A DNA stretch of 64,000 nt from Glossina fuscipes (lineage: Eukaryota; Arthropoda; Insecta; Diptera; Glossinidae), in NCBI RefSeq assembly GCF_014805625.2, contig NW_023998415.1, positions 49,076,461 through 49,140,460 on the forward strand, read 5' to 3'. The notes under the pieces are model-generated. The model ran no database searches and was not told where the DNA came from. It saw only the letters and a program-made list of their open reading frames with translations. Shown here piece after piece: positions 11,446 through 22,293 of this stretch (the stretch's first letter is position 1; every line of letters starts with the position of its first letter). The position numbers and the translations under genes were made by a program.

Positions 11446-13586
11446 CGCTCTCGTTTGCAGCTGTTTCGCAAGGCGACTCGCTGCATTGTAATAGAAAGCG
11501 GTCAGTGCTGACATTGCTTTTGTATATTACAGACGTTCGTAACCACAAAGCACCTTCTTCTTCTTTTTTTATTTTTTTCTCTTCATTACCCATCCATACT
11601 GGATATTTTTCTTTTTCCCCCCCTGCATTTCATGAAATGATTGCCTACTAAGTTATATTGTTAAATAAAAGTCAAAAATCTTCTCGGCTCCTTGCTCTGT
11701 GTATCATTTCACTTATGATTCTCGGGGCCCGATCATGGTAATTTTGAATACGAGTACGCAGCCTCGACATTTACTTTAGTGTCCATGCCTCTACGATACG
11801 GTCTTTCATTATAAAATGTATCATGTGTCGAAAATAAGCAGCTTTTCGTTTTTGATAGCTCACGCTCCGAGCTTATTCCTCTCAGGAGTTCAGCATTGAT
11901 TCAGCATGTGATCTGGCGCGCGGTGATGTTTTCAGAATTCTACGATAACATTACACCTTAAAAGATTCCAGTTTGCTCATTGTACTGATTTTTAATGCCC
12001 CTGAGTGTAGACCATAAGGGAGCACCGACCACACCAAGCAATTCAACGAAACGAAGGCGAAGGCGAAGGGAGAACCTAATTGCCCGACTAGCATCATTTT
12101 AGAATTGAATTTATTTAGAGCATGACAGAGTCAAGCGAAGGAAAGTCAACATTACCAGTAATCAATATGAATGAACGTAACACTTGATCGATTGATGAGC
12201 TTTTATCCAACATTTATTGCGACCAACTGATTAATATGCTCAAGCAAGTTGTGGAAAATACGACCGAAGTCTCTTCTATGATAATAGCGATAATAATCTC
12301 TTCATCAAATACTTTGAATAATTAGCAATACGCTCTTCCTTAGCCAATAAGTATTTTCCTTTAAAAAATTGTTTATTAAACCACATTCTCTGCAGTTTAT
12401 ATATATATATATATTTTTTTTTTTTACTGCTTTTACTTCATAAATTTATTTTTTTTATTTTTATTTTTTTTTTTCTCAGTTTTTGTTGGGATTCTGTTTC
12501 CCAAGGTTCTGTTTATTAATGTAAAGTTAATTATACCGACCAGCAACTCATGTGTAATATTTTTTAAATAACTTTTCTTGTGCATATCACTGAAGGGCAT
12601 TTTAAGTCCATCAGCCGTTATGCATCAGATCAGAGTTATGTTCATTGGAAGAATTTGAAACTGAACTGAACTATGAATTTTGTAAGGCTAAGGATTTAAT
12701 TAAGAGAGATAATTAATTAGGATCCAGCACTCTTATAAAATTCCTTTATATAATATGCAACACACAAAAAGGATAAATAAATAAATAATAAACCGCTTAG
12801 TTAGTGCAAGATTTCCTGTTGATTTCCTTTTAGCACTAAACTGCCAAGGTCTTCAATGCCGAGCAGATTCTTGTTTGTAAAGCGATTTAAACTGAAATTC
12901 GATACTCATCGCACAAACTGAACGACAATTTCTAATAAACTTTTATTTCATATTCAGCTTAGGTAAGCTTGGGCTGAAATTATATTGCATTCCGTACACT
13001 TTTGAAATCGGCTTGAGTTAGTTTTCTATATGAACTGATGCATAATTCAACTATGCCGAACTTGTCTAACCATTCGATCAGATTTAAGTCCCACTTCGCT
13101 TTAAGCTTTGAGAATTTTACAGATAGGACAGACATATGCCGAAATGGATGACAGTTAATGTAATTCTTACAAATGATAGGATAAAGTATACCTTCTTTCC
13201 ATCAGTGAGAGCTACGAAAGTGAATAAAGGAGAATTACGGTCTTCATGGCCATGAATTCTTCAATTATTCTGCGGCCGCTTTTTCGGACCCTCAAAAAAT
13301 GGACGCGTTTGAGTCGAGCAAAACTACTAATAGCTTGAAATATGTCAAGTCCAATGCAGATTCAACTACATCCATCTATTATTCTGAACATCTCAAAAAA
13401 AAAACAAAAAAAGACCAGATAAACTATATCGATTGATTGTGACTGCTTGTGAAGAGATTTGCAGTCGATAACAGCGAACGGCTTACCCTTGGTCGCAGTG
13501 AATACGCAAACTTCAACTTAAGCCTTCTTACTTGCGGACATTTAATATTATAAAGTCAAAGTATCGCCCCGGTTATTCTGTGGTGT
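11446..13586. other. Non-coding DNA, nothing recognised
   Basis: A TA tract and T-rich runs occur at about 12397-12475. Otherwise this is AT-rich unique sequence with no supported feature. Confidence 0.5.
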
Positions 13587-13626
13587 TGTGTGTGTGTGTG
13601 TGTGTGCTTGTGTTTGTGTGTGTGTG
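13587..13626 (+). repeat. (TG)n microsatellite, interrupted
   Basis: About 40 bp of TG with CTTG and TTTG interruptions. Open frames over it encode only V/C or H/T dipeptide repeats. Confidence 0.93.
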
Positions 13627-14019
13627 GTAAAGAACGGCGTGTAGTTAGTTATAATTACGATGTTGTTGCCGTTTATGATGTTATTAGGATAGCTGATGTC
13701 GATAATGGTGTTGCTCTGTCGGGCAAAAGCATCTGGTTGGCCTCTTGCAAAACAATAAACAAACAATTACCCCTTTCTTCGATGAAAGAATAATAAAATA
13801 TAAATATAAATTCGTTCTTTCGTTGAAATTTTGTTTTGAAACGAAAATGGATAAGTAATTCCGAAAGCTTCTCCCAGCTTTTGTGTGGGCATAAATCAGG
13901 TTCGTTTTCCTGCTGCCACCTATTCAATGCTATTCTGCCTTTGTTAAAAGTTCTGGATTAAAATGAGGATAATTACTTTTCTGAAGTCATTTAATTATAC
14001 AAAAGGTGTTCAAGACCCT

Positions 14020-14076
14020 GTTAAAAAAAAAAAAAAAACAAAAAAACAAAAAAAAAAAAGGAAAGAAAAGAAAATT
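14020..14076 (+). repeat. A-rich tract
   Basis: Runs of A broken by single C bases, turning into a GA-rich stretch; simple sequence. Confidence 0.9.
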
Positions 14077-14430
14077 CATTGCATTCATCTCTTTGCGTCA
14101 CCGATTGCATGCATGTGATGCAAAACTGTTTGTACTTAAAATGGTTAAGTAAGCTCTACAATAAAATCTATACGTATGCAAGCAAATGTAGGCTTTAGTT
14201 TTCCCAATTGCATGTACATAAGCATATGCTTTCATGTGTTCATATATATATGAACATATGAACATATACGAGTGTTGGTATACTTTTGCTTGTATGAAAC
14301 TTTGCTAACAGAGTGATGAGATTGTCTGTCGGCAATGTGTGTGGATATTTTCTACGTTCACCACATTATAAAGATTTCAACCTTTGCGGCTGTTGCCATA
14401 GTTTTGAGTTTGACTACCTGTAGAGGTTTC

Positions 14431-14662
14431 AGTGGTGGTGATAGTGGTTGATGGTGGCGGTGGTGATGGTGGTGATGGTGAAGGTGATGCTGATGTCGAT
14501 GCCGATGCCGATGCCGATGCTGATGGTGATGGTGGTGGTGATGGTGATGGTGATAGTTACGGCATATCTCTCTATCTCTTTTTTTTCTTTTACATCTTTC
14601 TCTTTCTTTCCCATTTCTTTGTTGCTGGTTTGTTTGCTTGCTTGCTTGCTTGCTTGCTTGCT
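14431..14662 (+). repeat. Compound microsatellite: (GGTGAT)n, (GATGCC)n, (TTTC)n, (GCTT)n
   Basis: A GGTGGT/GATGGT array (14431-14555) contains an inner GATGCC/GATGCT block. It is followed by a TTTC-rich run (14575-14620) and by about eight GCTT copies (14630-14662). The open frames across it would encode G/D, M/V or I/T repeats with a hydrophobic tail; they lack any domain and exist in several frames at once, so I do not call a gene. Confidence 0.9.
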
Positions 14663-15511
14663 GCTGTATTGCTGTGGCAACGCAACAGTTTGCTATGGCA
14701 ATAATACGTTATAATTTCTGACTGAGTTTCATTTACCAACACACAAAAATGAGAAATGGAAAAAATAAAGTTGAAAAAGCTGTATTTTATTCACTAGAAG
14801 AACAGTAAAGCATTAATGATGATACCTATACCTTATAAAAATATGGAATGAGTTTTAAAAAAGTACAATACATTGAAAAACGTTAACCCAAGATTATTTC
14901 CTGAACTCCCCTCACTGTGATATGGCTGACTACATGTGATACCCTAAGCTATGACTTATCACTGATGTATATCACGTTGTGTAAAGACCTAAGATACATG
15001 TATATACATATAAATACTTTCAACTTTGCCTTCCGTTTTTTTTTTTTTTTTTTTTTCTCAAATTTGTTTTCTTGTTTTTCTGCTTTTAATTATTTTTTTA
15101 ATTTTTTTTTTCCGTAATAAACGTTATGCCCCTTGAAACTTTTTCATTTGCTTTTCTTAAATTATCTTTTTGAAAGAACCAAAATTCATTCACAAATAAT
15201 TGCCGTTCATGATCCTCTCCCTTCTGTAAAAGCCGTACGAAATAATTAATAGAAAATTGCTAACGATTTCACCTAAGAAGGAAAAATGTTATTAATGTTA
15301 ATTATCTTCTTTCTCTTCGCCTTCTCTTCAAGGACTTCCCGTCTTCAGTTCAAATATTACCTTATTAATGTCTTGTTAATATTGCGTTTCACCTCATTCT
15401 CAAATTACTAACTAGGGTGAAATGAAAAACAAATAAGCTGATCTAAGCAAAAGATCAAGGGGACGAGAAATAAAGGCGTATATCGCTAACAAAAAGGGGG
15501 AGAAGAGGCGT
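14663..15511. other. Non-coding DNA with poly(T)
   Basis: A T21 run at 15036-15056 and further T-rich DNA to 15113; nothing else was recognised. Confidence 0.5.
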
Positions 15512-15564
15512 CGATATCATGATATCGTGAAGATTCATGGATTCATGGATTCATCGATTCATAT
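15512..15564. repeat. 16-bp perfect palindrome next to a four-copy octamer repeat
   Basis: CGATATCATGATATCG at 15512-15527 is its own reverse complement. Five bases later ATTCATGG repeats with period 8 (15533-15564, the last two copies changed to ATTCATCG and ATTCATAT). The purpose is unknown. Confidence 0.85.
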
Positions 15565-15804
15565 ATATAAAATATATACAAACATATACAATGGACTTTG
15601 AAATATATCTTTTGAAGTTCATATCGGTCTCGTACTCTATCAAGACTGAAATTTATAACATTTACACGCCATCGCCCTTGGATTCCGTGAACCGATATTT
15701 TCGATTTATTTTAAATATATATCCTTTGCTTGATTATTCATTGATTTACTGAATTAGTGTTAAACAATTTAACCTGCAAATGGACTAAAAAAACAAATGT
15801 TAAC

Positions 15805-17125
15805 ACTCTACACCATTTGTGGTACAGGGTATATTAAGCTTGTGTGGGCATATGCAACACGCAGAAGGTCGAACGATCGATTCACAATTCAGATTTTCTA
15901 ATTCAATCGAAGCTTGTCTGTCCGTCTGTCCATCCGATACCTATCCATGTATTCTTGTGTTCAATATGCACTTCACAATTTTCGAGATATTTTGATGAAA
16001 TTTGATATACTGGCATGCTTTGATCCAAAAACGAAATGAAAATGGCTTCGATAGGCCCTTTTTCTCGACCACTCCCTATATTTATGGCCTATTTTGAAAA
16101 GTTGTGATGTGAAAAAAAATTTGCAATTTTCCAAATTTCTCGAGCAAATGCGCTTTGTAGTTTGGCCGGGGCAATTTTTTGGGCCCTTTCTCCTGTAACC
16201 GCTCCTGCGAAAACTGAATCTTTACATAGTAAAAAGGTGTAGCTTTTAATATTTGATGATGAAAATTATTTCTTAATAGCGAATTGACATAGAAGTCAAC
16301 CGAATTTACCGAAGTTACCGAATTTGGGTCACGTAGGCCTATTTTTAGAATACCACTGCATATAAGGATTTCTCTACTATGCAGCCTTTCATGAGAAGTA
16401 TGCGTTCGTATGAAAATAATGTCTAACTTTTGGTGTATTATTACCAAGATGAATGAGTGACTAACTATATTAGGCGAGGTGGTGTTTAATAGTCGGCCTT
16501 GCCCGACTGCTTGTTTGGATTGCAATTTAATAAATTGTGTTAATTAGAAGAATGGCATTGTAATTCGCAAAAGACTTCTTAAAAGCTTGTTCTTCAATCT
16601 TATCATCAAGACAAGAATGTTTTCGTTTAGACTCAATTATCTCGAATTTGGTTCAGTGATATGTTTTGATCGGTCCACTTTTTCGAACATTCCCCATAGG
16701 ACGCCCTATTCTGAAAACTCGTTGTATGGGAAAAAATTTGATATTTTCAAAATTTCTCAGGAAAAGTGGTTCAGTAGTAGTATGAAAACTTTGGACCGGC
16801 TGGGGCAATTTGTGAGCCCTCTTTCATACAACGAAAACTGAACTTCATACAAGAAAACCATAACGCGAAACATAACGTAAAAAAATTGATTATACCAAAT
16901 TAGGACAATCTCGTCCTATATTTTGAATCCTGCCCTAATAAGGATTTTCACGAGAGGTGATCCCATGTAGAGCAGAAAACGGGAAGTTTTAATATGGAGT
17001 AAAGAAAATTGACACAAAAAAATGAAAATTCATAGAAAAATAGTAAATATATTACACAATACAGAGTAGGGTGTTTAATGGTCGGCCAAGCCCGACCATA
17101 ATGTCCTTACTTGTTTGCAATTAAT
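15805..17125 (+). mobile_element. Family 1 interspersed repeat, body present twice in tandem
   Basis: The left end reads CTACACCATTTGTGGTACAG, followed by the core with CTTGTCTGTCCGTCTGTCC at about 15913-15931. The body then appears twice: about 16060-16515 and about 16655-17125. Landmarks in order in each: 'ttttctcgaccactcccta' / 'ttttcgaacattcccca', 'ggggcaatttttt' / 'ggggcaatttgtg', 'gtaggcctattttt' / 'ctcgtcctatatttt'. Each unit closes with GTGTTTAAT followed by a hairpin around GTCGG...CCCGAC (16492-16507 and 17080-17097). A terminal hairpin after a body without terminal inverted repeats recalls Helitron-like DINE elements; that class is an inference. A 147-codon open stretch on the minus strand here is a by-product of the repeat. 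Confidence 0.78.
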
Positions 17126-17918
17126 TTTATGGTTTTCGTAGGTTAACTGCCATATTTGAGCGCCAATGTCAATATTGGAGAGTCTTGTGGCCGCCTTTTC
17201 CTCAGAATAGGAAATTTTGGTATAAAATGACAGAAACGGTGACAAACAAACACAATAACAAATTTTATGACCGTTTCACCGACCACAATACCAGGATAAG
17301 GCTGTTAGTGTTCCTCCGCAAGGGCCGTTTCCTCTCACTTTGCAAAATTAATTTTAAATTCCTACTTACAAGCAAGTCTCATTCAATAAGTGAAACGTAT
17401 GTATTGTAAAAGTTGTAAACGCCCTTAGCGGTCGTTTATCGATAGTTTATCGTACGACAAATTTCTTCATTTCTTGCTTTTGCGGTTAATACGTTATTGC
17501 GGTCTGTTTAATTGCATATTGTAACTTGTTTTTTTTTTTTTTTTTTTAATTTATTTTTATTTTTAACACATATATATATATATGTAAACGTATACAGCTC
17601 ATTTTGTTCTTTCCACAATATTTCTGGCATAGTAGTGGAAGATCGTCAAGAAAGATGAGCTTTTCATTAAACGAAGCTTTTCAAACTAATTTTCTTAGAC
17701 AAATATACGTTTGTCTGTCTTCCTCTCTGCCTGATGTCCGCAAGCTACAAGTCGGATTTTATCGCAACAAATTGATACAAATAAATACACTACAATGTTT
17801 TTGACCATGAGCGAAACTTATCGAAAATAGATTGAATCGGACAATAGCACAAAAAAAAAAACATGGCGCAACTTTATCGCTTCACGATAAAAACAATACA
17901 TTCAAACCAATTTCTTTT

Positions 17919-19150
17919 ATACCCTACACCACTTATGGCACAGGGTATATTATAACATTGTATTGTAACACCACGAAGGACTTGAGATAAATTTACCTTT
18001 TACTATGCCGATCGATTCTGATTCGATCTAAGCTTGCTTGTCCGTTCGTCCTACTGATATCTATCCATGTATTCTTGTGTCAAGGTCAATCTTTTGATGA
18101 AGTTCGGTACACCGACGTGTTTTACCTCTAGAACGACCGCCACTATAAACGGTTCGGACCGGTCTATCTTCCCGATCACTTCGCTTATCACGCGTTAATT
18201 TTCCACGTCGTTATAAGAAAAGGTATTGTAACTTTTAGAATTTCGCGAGAAAAATCATTTAGTAACTGTATTTCGGTGTCCTAAATTGGTGTAAAAATTC
18301 TCGATGGGATGTGGCAAGTCTTTCAATCCCTTATCATGCAGCCGTTCCTACGGAAACTGTATTTTTATATGGTAAAAACACCGAATTTTGCGATACTTCT
18401 TGATGAAAATTCGTGCATAATAATAATTCAACTTAAAAAATTAACTTAACAGAGTTTGAATTACTTTGGTCTATTTTTTAGATCCCAACCCATAAAAAGA
18501 TTCTAATGAGAAATGGCGCTTGATATGACAAAAAGGTATAATTTTTAATATTTTATTCTGACAGTTTGTCCTTAGCAATTTAAAAACAGGGAATTTGGAT
18601 CACACAGACAGATCTATCGTATAGATCGCATTATATATAGGGGCTCACATGAAGGCGAATTCTTCTATGGCGACAAAGCTCAATACGTGGTTTGTTATGA
18701 CGAAAGCAGCTGGAAATTAAAAAAAAAAAAAGAGGAGAGAGAGAGAGAGAGAGAAGAGTACGTGGACATATTTTGTATGGGAAGCTTTTCTTATGCGGTC
18801 CCTCTTCATCGCATAAAATGATTTTGTTTGAATATGCTGAGAAGACTCATTTCTTACGCGCTATTTACGAAATTTCTGAATATTTTTGTCGATTGTTTTC
18901 CTGCGGTACGCGCAATAAGAGATTTACCTGAAATTTGGATATTTGCGTACCAAACAGATGTGGAAAGTTTGACAAGACATCGTTTCGGACCTTGCTTCAA
19001 TACAAATACTCTCACGAAAAGCAAAAGCGTACATTAGTTTAGTTTTGTAAGCCCTTCGATATAAGGATACTCATGAAAAATAACGTTTGATACGGCAAGA
19101 AGTTCTAAATATTTGTTCTTTTAAGGTAAAAATCAAGTGGTGTAGGGTAT
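17919..19150 (+). mobile_element. Family 1 element with perfect 16-bp terminal inverted repeats
   Basis: ATACCCTACACCACTT at 17919-17934 is matched exactly by its reverse complement at 19135-19150, giving a 1232-bp unit. Inside, the family core is at about 18000-18060 (TATGCCGATCGATTCTGATT, then CTTGCTTGTCCGTTCGTCC), followed by the standard body. A (GA)n tract at 18735-18753 interrupts the right half. No long open frame with transposase features exists, so the unit is non-autonomous. No target-site duplication is obvious outside the repeats. The left end is also a near-hairpin (ATACCCT...AGGGTAT at 17919-17949), so part of the match may reflect this shared motif. Limits are nevertheless well defined. 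Confidence 0.75.
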
Positions 19151-21471
19151 GTAAAATCGTTTCAACTTTTATTCTTATATATTATATATTAGAAAGGTTG
19201 GCAGCTCTCAGAAAAGGGATTGTGATAACATGAAGACAACATCCACAAGAAAGTTACACTTGGTTCATTCTATGCATATTACGTATATATGCACAGAAAA
19301 CCTAGATATCTGAAGCTATACTCCTTTTTATAACGATACAAAAGGAGATCGATTGCCTTTGCATCGCACTCTTATTGGGGATAAAATTGAGATCGATTTA
19401 TTGTGAGGAACACAGGCGCAAAAATTCATGGGTAGATTGCAAGACTAAATCGCTATAGTAAGATGTAATATTCCATATTTGCTGTGAGCGGAACGGTCTA
19501 ATGGTGGTCTATAATTCGCTGTTAAAAAATCCGATGAAATGGTTAATGCCAAGCACTATTAACAATTAATTAATGTGAACGGTTCGTTGTACGAAGAAAT
19601 TCCAGGATAACAAAAAAAAAACTAATATAAGCTCATTTTTTTACTTGACACCTACACATCCTGACGGCCGATTGCGTCTCGTTTGCTGCATTATATCGTA
19701 GTTTGGTGTACTCACGCTTTGCTTCATATAATGTGATGTGAAAACAATAGTTCGATGAATGTTTTACGGCGAAAAAGGCAGATTTCTGAAGTGGTGAAGC
19801 GTACGTCGAAGAAACGATCTTTCATCTTCTGAACTTAGCGTCTATTCATCAAAAAGAAAAAATGAAGGTCATTTCATATGTGTGGACCTGACCATTTCAT
19901 ACTTAGAGAATCACGTGCGTTAATCTTGAGATCCATCATTTCTTTGCTTTCTCGTCAATTATCTCGTTTAAAATTATATAATTATCATTTCAAGTAAGAA
20001 AAAAAAATACTACTCATTACTACACATAATATATGTATACAACAATCGCTAATTACTTTTAAGCCATTGGTCCTAGTATATCATGGCCCCAGCCCTTTTG
20101 TTATGCACCTATGCATTACTACTTCTTATTATTTGCACATATAAGCCACAATTCTTATCGACTTGGTCCGTTTTAACTTAACATCCAAGAAAACAAAAAA
20201 AAAAAGAGAAAGAGAAAGAAGGCAACTTCTTTTATAAAATCCGGGGAAATGTATTTCTACTTCAATTTTATTTGGAGAATTTTCTTTGCAGAAATCAAAA
20301 AAAAAAAAAAAAAAAAACAAGCCAAGATAATGAATAAGATTTTCGATTGCTTAACAGTACACTTGAAACGCTTTAGGTCCCCAAGCGCTTGAACACTGTT
20401 TTTCACTTGCCCGATAATCTGCATTTCCTTATAGGTCTTCTTGTCATTCTATCATGTTCTGCTCCTTCACTCTCGATCGATTACCCGCCGCCGATGTTGT
20501 CGCTTAAGATTGCGATCCCCTCTTACCTCGTGGCCGAGGTTATGAAATTCTTTGAAGTATTATTTACAACATCTTCAAGTTTAATAAAGAGATGATTAAT
20601 TTTGAACAAATACCAACAATAACCATTTTTATCATCGAAAGACCCATCGTTTTATTTATTTATTTTTTTTTTTCAGTCGGTATATGTATGCTCTGCTCTG
20701 TTAAGTAGACAACCAAATGGTAATTTCCCACAACTCTTAAAGGTTTTGAGTTGCGGTTGTTGTACTGTACACAACTCAAGTTTTTCTTTTTTTTTTTTTT
20801 TTTTTTTTGTTTTTTTTGTATTTTTGTTTTTGTAAAAGAACTTGTAAATATTGCTTCTGACGTGCTGTTGTTTTCCTAAGTAAAACTGTAGGACGGGCGA
20901 AATTATAGAGATGCAAAACGCTTCAATTATGTTAAATAAGTATAATAATGTTGATGATAGATGAATAGATGCACTGCTTACCTGGTCTTTCTATATGTTG
21001 TTGTTTATAGAGTCGATGTTTTGTTACGTTGTTTACAAGTTGTTTTAGTATGGAATTTTTAATTTTACTGCTAGCCAACCAACCTACAACAAATTGCGGT
21101 TTCATTTAAGTAATTCGTTCTATGCAATGCATACGTTCTTATTATTACGTTGTGCAATACATTTCGTGCTACTTTCGAGGTTAATTTTTAAATGAAATAC
21201 CTTCTCTAGAATGTTATTTATGTAGATATTGTGGAATGAACGAGAAGAAGATGGTAAATATATAACAATAGCAATCTCTAAGGGTTCATCACTCGCCGTA
21301 AACAGGATGTGTAATAACGAAGTCTTGAAATTATATTAAAATATATAATTTTCTGATTCATAAAATGAATGGAAATTTTTTTGTATGAAAATATGAAATA
21401 ATATTCTAATGGTTTACGCTCCAGTGAAATCGCATTCGTAAGGATGGGGAGAAGGTTTATGTATGTATGTA

Positions 21472-21508
<37 letters not shown>

Positions 21509-22293
21509 TAAAAAGTATAAATGAACTTCCTTAATTTGTGCAGTCACTTCCAATTCACGCCTACCGTGACCGTGCTGAGCCGCCGGATAAGTGCAAATGC
21601 TCGTATTTCAAATTGTTGTTGCTATTCCGACAAGTCGAAAGCGGTATTGACATCGTCAATCTCTTCTCCTTCTCCCTTAGCTGGCTACAAAAATGGAAAG
21701 GCTGTCAAAACAATTTTAATCTGTTTTATATACTTTCCTGCCTGTCCGTCCGTAAGGGAAAAGAGAAAAGTTACATACACTAGTACTTGCTCGCTTTGTA
21801 TATTTTCAGCCTAGTGCACCGAGCGATAGACTAATTATTTTTAGCATTCACTTGCATTTTTTTGGTTTTTTTTTTTTTTTTGGATATGGAATTTACGTGG
21901 ATTAGGCCAAAGAAGTATGGCTTATATGCGCAGATTAACTAAACATTATCACACTTCAATGAATGCACGCATTAAGAATGAAACGAGTATGAAATATTTA
22001 ATGTGTAAATAAAAAAAGAGTTGTTTTTTTTAAATATTATACATACATAAATTATTATAACTTTAAAGTGCAGTGTTAGAAAAAAGTGTAAACACAAATA
22101 CTTTAATAAACAATCTGTTATTTTTTTTGTTTTGTTTACTGAGATGAATGGGAAAAAAATTCTGCAAAATTGTTGAAGGGAAAAATGTTTCGTTTTGTTG
22201 GATTTTGGAAAAAAGTGAACTATCACCTGTGGTGACAGTCATTTTTAACACATAGTTCTCATAAATGCTTGGAAGAATAACAATAACAACAAA
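19151..22293. other. Non-coding DNA; poly(A/T) and (GTAT)n(GT)n tracts; two GC-richer patches
   Basis: Simple tracts: A21 at 20297-20317, T22 at 20787-20808, and (GTAT)n/(GT)n at 21458-21507. Two patches stand out by higher GC: 20455-20560, and 21540-21715. The second is preceded by a pyrimidine-rich AG (cttccttaatttgtgcag) that resembles a splice acceptor. Neither shows a recognised protein and no matching donor or second exon was found. Confidence 0.4.

Noticed and set aside
14432..14714. Open frames encoding G/D- or M/V-rich peptides with a hydrophobic tail
   Set aside because: They are translations of microsatellites, open in several frames and on both strands at once, with no domain.
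16082..16525. 147-codon minus-strand open frame, among the longest in the window
   Set aside because: It lies inside a non-coding interspersed repeat, has no recognised domain, and the other family copies do not keep a matching frame.
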